Source of the DNA: Flavobacteriales bacterium UBA952
Lineage (GTDB): Bacteria; Bacteroidota; Bacteroidia; Flavobacteriales_D; Crocinitomicaceae
Length of the DNA: 64,000 bases
Direction of reading: 5' to 3'
Assembly: GCA_905182495.1 (NCBI GenBank)
Contig: CAJJBU010000018.1
Coordinates: forward strand, 1-64,000
Positions 1 through 9,102 of this stretch are shown here, in pieces; the first letter of the stretch is position 1; every line of letters begins with the position of its first letter. The notes below the pieces were generated by a model that saw only the letters and a program-made list of their open reading frames with translations, was not told where the DNA came from and did not search any database. Made by a program: the position numbers and the translations under genes.

Positions 1-2006
1 CCATGATGTGGGTTGAATTAATTGCAACAGATGCCTCATGTGCTGGAAATTGTGATGGATCCATTTATCCCATAATTAACGGTGGCTCTCCCCCTTATAC
101 TCTGTGGTGGTCGAACGGAAGTACATCGGCCAGTATTCAAGACCTTTGTCCAGGAACTTATGACTTTCAAGTTTTTGATGCATTTGGATGTGTAAGTTTT
201 GAATTTACTACAATAAATGGATCTGTACAGGCATCTGATTTTGTCGTTTACAATGACATCAACCAAAATTGCATATTAGAAGCAGAACAAGGAGTGCCTG
301 ATATTCCCGTGTTGATTCAGCCTGGCAATTTGATTCAAACTACGGACTCCTGTGGGAGCATAGCTCTACCTTATGCTGACGGAATAATTACGGCTACCAT
401 TGATACTGCAAATCTCAATTGGTCTACCAATTGTCCAATTTCACAGACATTTGAAATATTAAATCAAAATTGTACAAATGATGTAAGCTTTGGCATCTAT
501 TCTGATTTTCCATGTCCCGACCCTGATGTAAGCATATTTATGTCGTTTATGAGGCCGTGTTTTTCGAATCAGTCGGTATATGTCATGGTTTCAAATTCAA
601 ATACAGCTACCGGAGTGATGACAGATGCTTTTATTGATGTCGAGCTTGACCCTCTAATTATCGTGGATTCGGCTTCAGCTTCCTATGTAGGGCTAGGGAA
701 TAATGTATATCAATTCGAAATTGACAGTTTGAATCCAGGAGAGTCAGTTACCTTGATTTTATGGACAACGGTTAGTTGTAGTGCTTTTTTAGGCCAGACT
801 TTGTGCATGGAAGCCAGCTTAAATTCTTTTGACCCTTGTGTCTTGGATGAAGTAATGTCTGACCCAGTAATTGATGATGGGACAGGTGGTATATTAAATG
901 GATTGCCTGAACCATGTACATTACCTTGGGATCAGAGTAGTTTAACGGTGGATGGATGGTGTGAAAATGACTCCATTTTCTTTGAAATCACCAATACCGG
1001 TGACTTTGGGATGGGAGACATGGAATGCTATGCACCAGTATGGATAACAATAGATGGTGTCGTTATTTCCACAGATTCAATAATGATTCAAGGGGGTGAA
1101 ACACTTCTTTATTCGTATGCTGGAAATGGACAAACTTGGATTTTGAATGCAGAACAGCATCCTTTACACCCTGGAAATTCGCATCCAAATGCACACGTGG
1201 AAGCCTGCGGCGACTTCAACAATTGGACACCCAATCTAGTCAATGATTTTCCATTAGACGATGCGGATCCGATAGTTGATATTTATTGTGGTACGGTAAC
1301 CGGAAGCTTTGACCCAAATGATAAAACTGGATATCCCACAGGGCAAACATCAGAAAACTATATCCAGCCCAATCAACAATTGCAATATGTGGTGCGATTT
1401 CAAAATACAGGTACTGATACAGCATTTACGGTAGTCATTAGAGATACATTGGATTTGGATTTAAATGTTTTTTCTGTTGTACCCGGTGTTGCGAGCCATT
1501 CTTATACCTTTAAAATGTATGGTCCGAGAGTTCTCGAATGGACCTTTGAGAACATCCTATTGCCGGATAGCACGACTAATCTAGAGGCGAGTAACGGGTT
1601 TATAACTTTCCATGTGGATCAACTGCCTGACCTTACCCCTGGAACTCTCATTGAAAATGATGCAGATATTTATTTTGATTTCAATCCACCTATCATAACC
1701 AATGAAACCTATCACAATATATTTGTTGGGTTTGTGGAAGTGGATAACCCAACAGTTTCCTTTAATCTTTTAACATCGGAGAATCGGATTAAGGTTTATC
1801 CAAATCCGACCAAATACCTCATCACTATAGAATCTGAAGACTCCATTGACAAGACCTTCAGTATTTTTGACCAACAGGGGAGGGTCGTAATCTTTGGAAA
1901 GCTCAAGGCAGTATCAACAGATGTCTCTCTTGAAAACCTTTCCAGAGGGGCATACACGATCCAGGTAGAAGGAAACTACAAACCTGTAGTGATTGTTAAA
2001 GATTAG
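1..2006 (+). CDS. T9SS-secreted protein, C-terminal part (5' truncated by window)
   Basis: The reading frame is open to the left edge, so the Met at position 3 is probably internal and only the last ~667 residues are present. The first ~65 residues form a SprB-type repeat (ASCAGNCDGS, then GGSPPYTLWWSNG, then CPGTYDFQVFDAFGC). Around residues 430-580 lies a conserved surface-protein domain (SFDPNDKTGYP, then YVVRFQNTGTDTAF, ending DADIYFDFNPPIITN) of the kind annotated as DUF7619. The last ~80 residues are a type A T9SS sorting domain (KVYPNPTKYLITIE, then LSRGAYTIQVE, ending VIVKD). The protein should therefore be exported by T9SS, cleaved at the C-terminus and kept on the surface or released. 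Its ligand or activity cannot be told from this part. It converges on the TonB receptor gene. Confidence 0.88.
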   Translation, partial: MMWVELIATDASCAGNCDGSIYPIINGGSPPYTLWWSNGSTSASIQDLCPGTYDFQVFDAFGCVSFEFTTINGSVQASDFVVYNDINQNCILEAEQGVPDIPVLIQPGNLIQTTDSCGSIALPYADGIITATIDTANLNWSTNCPISQTFEILNQNCTNDVSFGIYSDFPCPDPDVSIFMSFMRPCFSNQSVYVMVSNSNTATGVMTDAFIDVELDPLIIVDSASASYVGLGNNVYQFEIDSLNPGESVTLILWTTVSCSAFLGQTLCMEASLNSFDPCVLDEVMSDPVIDDGTGGILNGLPEPCTLPWDQSSLTVDGWCENDSIFFEITNTGDFGMGDMECYAPVWITIDGVVISTDSIMIQGGETLLYSYAGNGQTWILNAEQHPLHPGNSHPNAHVEACGDFNNWTPNLVNDFPLDDADPIVDIYCGTVTGSFDPNDKTGYPTGQTSENYIQPNQQLQYVVRFQNTGTDTAFTVVIRDTLDLDLNVFSVVPGVASHSYTFKMYGPRVLEWTFENILLPDSTTNLEASNGFITFHVDQLPDLTPGTLIENDADIYFDFNPPIITNETYHNIFVGFVEVDNPTVSFNLLTSENRIKVYPNPTKYLITIESEDSIDKTFSIFDQQGRVVIFGKLKAVSTDVSLENLSRGAYTIQVEGNYKPVVIVKD

Positions 2007-2043
2007 TGTAGCAATCAGATTTACGTTAAAAGAGAGAGGTCCC

Positions 2044-4482
2044 TTAAATTTTAACCTGAAGAGTGACATAAAAATTTCTTCTCGATCCGGGTATGATACC
2101 TGGTCCAGGATAAGCGACAGCCCTGCGCGTAAAGTAGGTGCTATTCGCAAGGTTGTTGACGCCTGCTTCAACTTGAAATCTACCAAAGATTGCCTTTCCA
2201 GACAAGTCCATGATAGAATAGGAGGGAATCAATCCATTTACAGCATTGGCCTGATGGGTTGAGTTTGTCGCATCAGAAAAGTGTTCTTGAGTAAAGCTAT
2301 ATTGATAGGAAAGTGAAAATCGAGGGTTTCCAATGGTGAGCCCCGCTTTTAGAACGATAGGAGGCACCAGCTCAACGCGTTTATTCTGGAAAGCCTCTTC
2401 CTTAGAGCGGATGTATTTCGCATCATTATAAGAGAAATTAACGAAGGTGCTTAAACGTAAATCCGAAGAATCATTAACGAAAACCTTCCACCAATCAACC
2501 TCGGTCATACATTCGAAACCGAATGTTCGCGATGCAGAAATATTTGTCCGGTATTGAAAAGTTGAAAACAAAACTTCGTCAACCTCTAGCGTGGTTCCAA
2601 TTCTATTGTTGTAATACATGCCATATCCCGAGACATCGAAGTAAAGCTTGTTTTTGATTTGACCTCGAATTCCTAGATCTACATTAAATCCCGTTTCATC
2701 TTCTAATTCGGGATCAATCTTGAAGTTTGGATTTTGAATTTGCATTTCTGTAAAATGAATACTTCTGTAATTCTGAGAAAAATTAGAATAGATTTCAATT
2801 TCGTTATTTATATTATAAGTAAGGCCTAAACCGGCAATCACAAAACCCCGATTACTAGATTTTTGTACCCCAAACAAAGTGTCAAAGATGATGTTGCCAG
2901 CAAGGTCCTCCTGAATAAATCTATAGTTCCCATTGGCATTGGTACTAATGTATTCGTAACGTGCGCCTGGTGTTAGGCTAAGTTTTTCTGAAAAATTAAA
3001 AATATGTTCTGCAAATAAGGCGAAATTAAAACTTGGAAATTGGTAATCACTTGCCACATCGTTTTCCGAGGGGGTTCCATCGGGTGAAACAAAATAAAAG
3101 TCAGGTCCAAATTCATTATTTGCATCGCCTTGTTTGCTTTGGCTATACCCTTTGTATATTCTCAAACCTGTAACAAAGGCCCAAGGTGCTTCATAGGGCC
3201 GGTATTGGTGTATGAACCGCGTTTCGTTGCCAATGTTTTGAAACTGACCAAAGATTAAATTTCTTTCTTCCAATGGATCTATTCTATTGATTTGATCCAA
3301 ATAACCGAGGGATTCTCTTTTCGCGATGAGTCCAAAGGTTTTTGAGCTGAGTCTAGACTTCGAATTGAATTTATGCTTAAAGGATAGGGAAGCAAGATTC
3401 CAATTCACGCGAAACCAATTCCTTTGCCGTACAGAAGTATCTGGATTGCTGTTAAAAAGTAGATCTGTCAGTCCTCCAGCTTGTTGAGCGAGATAATACA
3501 TTTTTGTATACTCAATACTGATACTTGATTTTTTTGAGAGCTTTTTATTTAATGAAAAATATCCTGTAGCCGACTTAAATGAGGCATTGGGGCGCCATTC
3601 ATTTCCGATTTTAAAATTCCCGTAGACTACATAGCTCCAGGATTTTAATGTGCCTGACAATGATAAAAAGGAGTTGTTTAACCCAAATGAGCCTACAGTA
3701 TGTCGTGCAATGACCTCCAGCTTTTTACCTTTTGGAGCTTGTTTAAGCTTGTAATTGATCAAACCTCCAAATTGAGGCCCAAACTGCAAGGACGCCGCAC
3801 CTCGAATCAGCTGGATCTCCTCAAGTGCCTCACTAGGTGGTGTATAATAGCTTTCAGGATAACCTAGTGCATCGGCGCTAATGTCATAACCGTTTTGTCG
3901 GGTATTGAAATTTACATTTCTACTCGGATTTAACCCTCTTCCTCCCAAACCAATCTGCAGTCCGCTGCCATCACTTTCCCATATATTTAGCCCGGGCACT
4001 CTTGCAAAAATCTGCCGACTAGAGTTTGTTGCTTTATTCGCATCTATTGTTTCTAGTGATATTACTTCCGTTTTTTTTCCTTTTGTAAGAATATCGCCTT
4101 CTATAGCTTTCATTCTTCTAATAAAAAATGAATTGTCTTTATCTCTAGATACCTGAACCTCTTCTAGGGTGTAAGCATTGCTTCGTTCCAAGTTAAACAC
4201 CAGAACTAATTCAGATTTTTGAAGCCTGATGAACTGTTCCATTTTGAGGTAACCGCTGGCTTGAGCACTTACTTTATAATCACCATAATTTACTTTAGGA
4301 CTTAAGAAAAAACCATTACGGTCCGTATAGATGACTTTATTTGTTCCAATAATTTCTACTTTTGAAAAAGGAATAATCTCTCCCTTTTCAGAATAAACGG
4401 TTCCTGAAAGTTGTCCTTTTTGTCCAAATGTATGGAGCAATGAAATCATGAAAATTGAGAAAAGTAAGCGTTTAATTTTCAT
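2044..4482 (-). CDS. TonB-dependent outer-membrane receptor, probably iron-related (FecA-like)
   Basis: An 812-residue outer-membrane receptor with an N-terminal signal peptide (MKIKRLLFSIFMISLLHTFG). A carboxypeptidase-regulatory-like beta domain follows at ~22-105 (GQLSGTVYSEKGEIIPFSKV), then a plug domain (EEIQLIRGAASLQFGPQFGG, residues ~210-230) and a 22-strand-type barrel ending in YVTLQVKI with the usual aromatic/hydrophobic C-terminal strand. Such receptors import iron chelates or other large ligands using TonB energy. It is the last gene of a minus-strand operon with DUF4856, imelysin and HTTM genes, and overlaps the HTTM stop by about 11 bases, so the two are co-translated. The imelysin neighbour supports an iron substrate, but the ligand itself is inferred. 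Confidence 0.9.
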   Translation of the reverse strand: MKIKRLLFSIFMISLLHTFGQKGQLSGTVYSEKGEIIPFSKVEIIGTNKVIYTDRNGFFLSPKVNYGDYKVSAQASGYLKMEQFIRLQKSELVLVFNLERSNAYTLEEVQVSRDKDNSFFIRRMKAIEGDILTKGKKTEVISLETIDANKATNSSRQIFARVPGLNIWESDGSGLQIGLGGRGLNPSRNVNFNTRQNGYDISADALGYPESYYTPPSEALEEIQLIRGAASLQFGPQFGGLINYKLKQAPKGKKLEVIARHTVGSFGLNNSFLSLSGTLKSWSYVVYGNFKIGNEWRPNASFKSATGYFSLNKKLSKKSSISIEYTKMYYLAQQAGGLTDLLFNSNPDTSVRQRNWFRVNWNLASLSFKHKFNSKSRLSSKTFGLIAKRESLGYLDQINRIDPLEERNLIFGQFQNIGNETRFIHQYRPYEAPWAFVTGLRIYKGYSQSKQGDANNEFGPDFYFVSPDGTPSENDVASDYQFPSFNFALFAEHIFNFSEKLSLTPGARYEYISTNANGNYRFIQEDLAGNIIFDTLFGVQKSSNRGFVIAGLGLTYNINNEIEIYSNFSQNYRSIHFTEMQIQNPNFKIDPELEDETGFNVDLGIRGQIKNKLYFDVSGYGMYYNNRIGTTLEVDEVLFSTFQYRTNISASRTFGFECMTEVDWWKVFVNDSSDLRLSTFVNFSYNDAKYIRSKEEAFQNKRVELVPPIVLKAGLTIGNPRFSLSYQYSFTQEHFSDATNSTHQANAVNGLIPSYSIMDLSGKAIFGRFQVEAGVNNLANSTYFTRRAVAYPGPGIIPGSRRNFYVTLQVKI

Positions 4483-5860
4483 TTTTTAAAATCCATTTTT
4501 TTTGTGCAAAGCCCCTATTTATTTTCGACAAATTTACAGTAGAATCAATAAATAACTTACTGCCTTTATTAAATAAACTAACATATATTTCGGCGGTTAT
4601 TTTTGGGCTTTCAAGATGAACGTTTAGTCCATTTTTTTCCACGATAATAGTATCCGAATATTGATCCCGAATGTGATGCGCAAATTGTAAGATCATGTCA
4701 GGTTGGGTTACCATCATTTTTTCTTGTTGGGGTTTTAGATATTCACTCGTGTTTATTAGTTTTTTATTGCCACTAGCAGCATCATGAACATAAAATTGGG
4801 CATAACCTGCTTTTTCGATGAGCATGACTCTCCAGCTAAACCGATAGCCTTGTTCTGTCCAAAACAAGTCGCCAGAATAAATAAGGAACCTTAATGGAAT
4901 TAGAACTTGAAGCATGATGTAAGCACCTATAAAAAACACATGTATTTTATTTGTTTTTTGACGATATACCTCGGGTTTTTTCGTTTCTTTATTTTTATTC
5001 CAAGAAAATAGTTTTTGTAAATGAAACAGTAGTTTTTCGTGAAAAGCACTAGAGAAAAACATCAAGGTGCTAACAATCATCACAAATGGAAATACGCCTA
5101 TTGGAAACATAATCGATGTAAGGGTATGAAATAGGATGACGAAAATATATCCTACGAGTCTAAATCGTTTATTCAATAGGATAAATGGGATCATCAAATC
5201 AAAAATTGCTCCGCCCCAGCTAAAGACATAGGCTGTAAAATCATATTGCATCAGTTCTCCAATAAATGGAAGATCGGTTTGATGTTTTAACCAATTTGAA
5301 AGAGGTTGAGCTTCAAAAAGCCAATGGTAATTTAATTTTGAAAGGCCTGCGAAGAAGTAAACAAGGCCAATTTGAAATTTAATGAGATTAATATTCCAAG
5401 CGGGAACGAATTCTTTTCTTTTCACAAAGCCCAGATGTTGGTCAACAGAACAAGATCGATTAGCAGGTAGAAACAGCAAAATAAAAGCGATCAAGCTAAT
5501 AAAATAATAGTGGTTTAGGTAATTTGTTTTGTCAATGAGCTCTATGTAGGTGAAAGCGAAGAAAAAAAGAGATATTGCAACTCTATAGAATAAGCCAATG
5601 GTAATAAAAATGGCACTTAATATAAGCGCCCCATATAACAGGTACATCCCATATATATCAAATGGCCTTACCCAATCAAAGCCATAATAAGTAAAAAAGT
5701 AGGTCGGTTCAATATACAACTCCTGAAGCCATCCTTTTACTATAAATCTCATCGTACTGATGAGCATCATCATCCCGAATAAGATCCTAAAAACGACTAA
5801 CGGGGCAATAGATTTTTTTGAGAAAGTGAAGTCAGAAAGCCAATTACTAATCCCCATCAT
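4472..5860 (-). CDS. HTTM-domain integral membrane protein
   Basis: A polytopic membrane protein of about 462 residues from the Met at 5860; an in-frame Met at 5884 would add eight residues, and I prefer the downstream MMG start. At least eight hydrophobic segments lie in the first ~340 residues. Family signatures are SIAPLVVFRILFG near the N-terminus and NYLNHYYFISLIAFILLFLP followed by ANRSCSVDQ around residues 120-150, as in HTTM (vitamin K-dependent gamma-carboxylase-related) proteins. The C-terminal ~120 residues are soluble. It overlaps the imelysin gene upstream by 14 bases and the TonB receptor downstream by 11. HTTM proteins are common in Bacteroidota next to imelysin and TonB receptors; whether this one modifies or transports anything is unknown. 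Confidence 0.82.
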   Translation of the reverse strand: MMGISNWLSDFTFSKKSIAPLVVFRILFGMMMLISTMRFIVKGWLQELYIEPTYFFTYYGFDWVRPFDIYGMYLLYGALILSAIFITIGLFYRVAISLFFFAFTYIELIDKTNYLNHYYFISLIAFILLFLPANRSCSVDQHLGFVKRKEFVPAWNINLIKFQIGLVYFFAGLSKLNYHWLFEAQPLSNWLKHQTDLPFIGELMQYDFTAYVFSWGGAIFDLMIPFILLNKRFRLVGYIFVILFHTLTSIMFPIGVFPFVMIVSTLMFFSSAFHEKLLFHLQKLFSWNKNKETKKPEVYRQKTNKIHVFFIGAYIMLQVLIPLRFLIYSGDLFWTEQGYRFSWRVMLIEKAGYAQFYVHDAASGNKKLINTSEYLKPQQEKMMVTQPDMILQFAHHIRDQYSDTIIVEKNGLNVHLESPKITAEIYVSLFNKGSKLFIDSTVNLSKINRGFAQKKWILKNEN

Positions 5861-7007
5861 TATCTTGATAGGTAATAAGAACACCGAGGGCCGATGTCAT
5901 ATCAACCTTTAGGTAAGGAACGAGTTGTTGCATTTCCTCATAGCATTTACTCACAGCCGATTTATTGCTGAAAATCTCGTTACTTAAAGGGTCATTTAGC
6001 TCCTCTAAACTTACAATAATAGCATCAATTTGATTTGTAATGACATCAGATAAAGGCGATGCGCCTTGAGTGGCTCCAACGTAATTCATGTAATCGTCTA
6101 ACCCTAATCGATTTTCAGACGCGACAAAAGAGGTTCCATTTATGTATTTTTTCATTCCTTGCATTGCCGCAATGGCAAAGGGAAGTGATTCTTGGCGATA
6201 GTAACACTCTACTAACTCCGGCATTTCTTGCTGGGAAAACCCATTAAAAACACCGAGAGGTAAACCTATTTTCCCCTTACGAATATAGGTTTCAAAATAG
6301 GCACATAGTCCATTCACCAAATTACTTGTGGAACTGCCTTGTGCATTGGTTTCACTATTGTTTTTAAAGTTGGTTTTATAGCTTTGCCATTCATTTACAA
6401 CGTACTGTGAGTTCATAACAAGGTTGTTTGCTAAATCTTGCAGGTAAACTTTAACCTGATCGTTGGTTGTAAAATAGTAGGCAATTTCTTGGTCATTAAG
6501 GTCAGGTAGGTGAAGTAAATAGTCGAAAGCTTGAAAACCCTTTGCATCATTATTTAAAGCACTTTCGAGATTGTAATTTCCTAAAGCGATATTCTCTTTA
6601 ATTAAAGCCGTATCCATAGGATATAGATTGACTTGGGTTTTTAGCAATATAACATTTGCAGGCCCAAAATCTATAAACGAGACTGCCTGCCATGCGAGTA
6701 ATGCTTCTCTGAACTGATTGCGCAGAATTTCCAGGTTTCCAATTGTAGGATTTTCCGTAAATGATACTGCGAGGTCTTGAAATAAGAGAGTCTGATCGTT
6801 AAAATTAGTGTAGGCCGGAAGAATGTAGTTGTCGCATATATTGGATAACATATCTGCTTTTTTAAAATCGGAATAAAGGCAAAGTGAGTTATCTGCTATT
6901 TCGGCAGCAGTATCCAGATTTACGGCATTTGGATCTAAACATCCTTTTTTCTGGCAGGAGAATGTTGTAAGAAATATAACGATTAATAAAAATATCCTTT
7001 TTAGCAT
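5847..7007 (-). CDS. Imelysin-family (M75-like) lipoprotein
   Basis: A periplasmic or surface lipoprotein with signal peptide and lipobox MLKRIFLLIVIFLTTFSC. I chose the Met at 7007 because it begins this signal; a Met at 7043 would add 12 residues. After the lipid cysteine comes a short Cys/Asp motif (GCLDPNAVNLDTAAE, then SLCLY) shared with the gene upstream. The body (~60-385) is an all-helical imelysin-type domain with LLAWQAVSFIDFGPA and GFQAFDYLLH, at the places where the family carries conserved regions; the classic GxHxxE metal-binding signature is not intact (GFQAFDY), as in many Bacteroidota members. Imelysin proteins are iron-regulated and thought to act in iron uptake. It is second in the operon. 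Confidence 0.85.
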   Translation of the reverse strand: MLKRIFLLIVIFLTTFSCQKKGCLDPNAVNLDTAAEIADNSLCLYSDFKKADMLSNICDNYILPAYTNFNDQTLLFQDLAVSFTENPTIGNLEILRNQFREALLAWQAVSFIDFGPANVILLKTQVNLYPMDTALIKENIALGNYNLESALNNDAKGFQAFDYLLHLPDLNDQEIAYYFTTNDQVKVYLQDLANNLVMNSQYVVNEWQSYKTNFKNNSETNAQGSSTSNLVNGLCAYFETYIRKGKIGLPLGVFNGFSQQEMPELVECYYRQESLPFAIAAMQGMKKYINGTSFVASENRLGLDDYMNYVGATQGASPLSDVITNQIDAIIVSLEELNDPLSNEIFSNKSAVSKCYEEMQQLVPYLKVDMTSALGVLITYQDNDGD

Positions 7008-7103
7008 TAAGACCTTAATCAATAATTGTTTTGTTTTGCCCATTGTTTTAATTCAAGAACCGAGTATTTAATTTTCGGGTATGCGTTTTACACTAATAAA
7101 TTT

Positions 7104-8261
7104 TTACAAATCATTTTTTTCGTTTTCTAACCCTGTTGCTATGGCTAGGGTGTCAATCAGGTTATTGATATTGCTTACATTTTGTGTAAAGCCTTCAAAA
7201 TCCGCATCAATTTGTGCCAAAAGGCCATTCACAGTCTCAGAGCTCATGTCTGGGTTTTCGCAGAATTGAATTCCATAGATGAAAGCATAAGCTTCAGACA
7301 TGTAGTGATTCACTGTATTTTGAGTTTCACCGTCAGCCACTTTTTGCTTTGTTGAATTCAAGTAATGAATTGCCATACCTGCAACCATTCTTCGAGCTTC
7401 TTCTTGGATAATTGCAACTTGTGCAGGAACATCAGCGGTTATACCTGCAGCAATTGCAGCTCTTCCTGTTCTGAATGCTTCACTAATAGCGGTAGCCGAT
7501 CCTAACAAAGTTTCCAATGTGTTGTTCGCATATTTACCCCAGAATCTGTCTGCACCGTTTGTTGGGTAGTCTACAGCGTCTGTGAAGTAACCGTATGCCT
7601 CATCCCAGTGGTGCTCCATTTCGGTATAGTACTTACCCAATAAAGGATCAATCGCCACTGTATTTTCATCACTTTGGATATCCGCAAGATAATTTGATGT
7701 CATTTGATTTGCAAAACATGCGCTCATGAGACCTTTCTCAATAAGCTGAGTCCATTCGTGTCCTGAAGGTGCTTGAAGGTAGCTTCCATTGACACTTGGA
7801 CTGGCTGCTGCTGCATCGTTCATCCAAATTTCGAATTGTGCTTGAATTCCAACGTCACCAAGAGCCGTTTTATTCTTTAATTGCTTACCATTTCCAACTA
7901 GAGCGTTATCTGCCCAGTTTGCATAAGAATTGTCGTACATCGACAATAAAGTAGGACCGTCTAAAGTTGCTGGTACTTCGTTAATTCCATTAGCTGATTT
8001 TAGATAATTTGTCATTTCAGAAAGCATGTCTAGCCTTGCCGTTTGTCCACTAAAAGAGACGGTGTTATTACCATCGGCATCCATAAATGTATAGGTTGAG
8101 GGTACAGAGTAGCTGGGCGCTAGGTCATAGATACAACTTTCATCATCTTTTTCTGCTTCTGTGTTGTAATTATTCGCTAATGGGTCTGTACACCCTTTTT
8201 TCTTACAAGATGCAAGTGATACGAGGACAATTAATGATAATAATAGCAGGAGTTTTTTCAT
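7104..8261 (-). CDS. DUF4856-domain lipoprotein
   Basis: First gene of the iron-type operon, 385 residues. The signal peptide and lipobox are MKKLLLLLSLIVLVSLASC. Right after the cysteine is the motif GCTDPLANNYNTEAEKDDES, a Bacteroidota surface motif with acidic residues suggesting metal binding. The rest (~60-380) matches the DUF4856 pattern: VSFSGQTARLDMLSEMTNYL, a repeated emphasis on Asn-Trp-Ala-Asp segments, EMEHHWDEAYGYF with a His/Glu cluster, and helices to the end. DUF4856 proteins resemble imelysin in being helical, His/Glu-containing and encoded with imelysin and TonB receptors, so a role in capturing metal at the surface is plausible but unproven. Expression should be driven by the promoter at 8295-8325. 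Confidence 0.83.
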   Translation of the reverse strand: MKKLLLLLSLIVLVSLASCKKKGCTDPLANNYNTEAEKDDESCIYDLAPSYSVPSTYTFMDADGNNTVSFSGQTARLDMLSEMTNYLKSANGINEVPATLDGPTLLSMYDNSYANWADNALVGNGKQLKNKTALGDVGIQAQFEIWMNDAAAASPSVNGSYLQAPSGHEWTQLIEKGLMSACFANQMTSNYLADIQSDENTVAIDPLLGKYYTEMEHHWDEAYGYFTDAVDYPTNGADRFWGKYANNTLETLLGSATAISEAFRTGRAAIAAGITADVPAQVAIIQEEARRMVAGMAIHYLNSTKQKVADGETQNTVNHYMSEAYAFIYGIQFCENPDMSSETVNGLLAQIDADFEGFTQNVSNINNLIDTLAIATGLENEKNDL

Positions 8262-8294
8262 TTAATTTCTTTTTTTTATACTTTATAACCAGGG

Positions 8295-8325
8295 CAAAAT
8301 TACTAGTCATTTTTAGTTGTTACAA
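8295..8325 (-). promoter_or_regulatory. Promoter of the DUF4856-imelysin-HTTM-TonB receptor operon
   Basis: On the minus strand TTG (8325-8323) is followed by 20 bases and then TAATTTTG (8302-8295), an exact match to the Bacteroidota promoter form TTG-N19-21-TAnnTTTG. Transcription would start around 8288, about 27 bases before the DUF4856 ATG at 8261. I see no convincing palindrome for a Fur-type operator. Confidence 0.72.
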
Positions 8326-8468
8326 TACCATAAAAGAGGTATTATTTATATTTATTCTAAATAAGTCATGTGCTTATGCTATCTAGCAAAGTGAATTTAA
8401 TAGCTTATCAACGACCATACAATTTGACTTTGGTCTAATTTTTGTTAATTTTCATAAAATTTCTATTC

Positions 8469-8846
8469 ATGCAGATTGTTTTATTTTATTTTAGTTTTCT
8501 TTTATTAGGGGGGCATTTTGCTGTGGATTTACCCTATTCTGAAATTGAAAATGCTTTCGAAAATAATAAACCGGCTCTTATAATTTCTTACTGTGAAAAC
8601 CCTGTTTTACTTATCGTTAATGATGCAGAAGGTGTATACAATCATGCACAGGCAGGGATGGTGTTAATGGATTTTTTAAAGAAAAAACCTAGCGGCGTAT
8701 TTGAATATCAATTTCAAGGAAAGGAGGCCGATGACGATATTTTTTCTGCAGCGACCTATACTGTGGGGCGAGAGGAGTTTAGAATTCTCTTTTCTTTTTC
8801 AAGTGAAACCCCAAATAATATCCAAAGTATTCAGATTACTAAATAA
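8469..8846 (+). CDS. DUF4783-family secreted protein
   Basis: A 125-residue protein read from the ATG at 8469; the frame can be extended to a TTG at 8442, but the ATG directly precedes a signal peptide (MQIVLFYFSFLLLGGHFA). The mature part looks like a small cone-shaped NTF2/DUF4783-like fold: LPYSEIENAFENNKPALIIS, then VYNHAQAGMVLMDFLKKKP, then a core of beta strands ending FRILFSFSS and IQSIQITK. DUF4783 proteins are small secreted Bacteroidota proteins of unknown function. It is divergent from the iron operon and lies upstream of a tiny lipoprotein gene that has its own promoter. Confidence 0.72.
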   Translation: MQIVLFYFSFLLLGGHFAVDLPYSEIENAFENNKPALIISYCENPVLLIVNDAEGVYNHAQAGMVLMDFLKKKPSGVFEYQFQGKEADDDIFSAATYTVGREEFRILFSFSSETPNNIQSIQITK

Positions 8847-8870
8847 GTCATCTTATCCTTTAAGGATGTC

Positions 8871-8901
8871 TTGCTTATTCTATGATAAGTTTGTAGATTT
8901 G
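8871..8901 (+). promoter_or_regulatory. Promoter of the 38-residue lipoprotein gene
   Basis: TTG (8871-8873), a 20-base spacer and TAGATTTG (8894-8901) match the Bacteroidota consensus exactly. A second -7-like box TAAGTTTG overlaps at 8886-8893. The predicted start near 8907 gives a leader of about 25 bases ending in an A-rich stretch before the ATG at 8932, typical of translation initiation in this phylum. Confidence 0.72.
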
Positions 8902-8931
8902 TGCCGTTAAAAACCCATAAAAAAATAAAAA

Positions 8932-9048
8932 ATGAAAAAATTTTTCTCAATTATCATGTTAGCCGCAGCAGTATCATTAGTTACTTTGTCTGCATGTGGT
9001 GACGCTTCTGGTAATGCTTCTGATGAAGCTACTGAAGAAGCGCACTAA
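8932..9048 (+). CDS. Very small lipoprotein (38 residues)
   Basis: An ATG at 8932 opens a 38-codon frame with a full lipoprotein signal (MKKFFSIIMLAAAVSLVTLS) and lipobox cysteine (LSAC). The mature peptide after the cysteine is only 17 residues long and rich in Gly, Ser, Ala and acidic residues (GDASGNASDEATEEAH). The gene is a complete transcription unit: exact promoter at 8871-8901, A-rich leader, and a strong terminator at 9072-9096. I do not recognise a family. Such short lipid-anchored acidic peptides are often highly expressed, but the role is unknown. Confidence 0.8.
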   Translation: MKKFFSIIMLAAAVSLVTLSACGDASGNASDEATEEAH

Positions 9049-9071
9049 GAAATTAGTACACAAAAAATTAA

Positions 9072-9096
9072 GGGCGGCCAAGGCCGCCCTTTTTTT
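9072..9096 (+). terminator. Strong intrinsic terminator
   Basis: A perfect 8-bp GC stem (GGGCGGCC, 2-base AA loop region, GGCCGCCC) is followed by seven T residues. It ends the small lipoprotein transcript. On the other strand the hairpin is followed by a T-rich stretch (TTAATTTTTTG), so it may also serve the convergent S46 peptidase gene. Confidence 0.9.
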
Positions 9097-9102
9097 ATGT
9101 TC

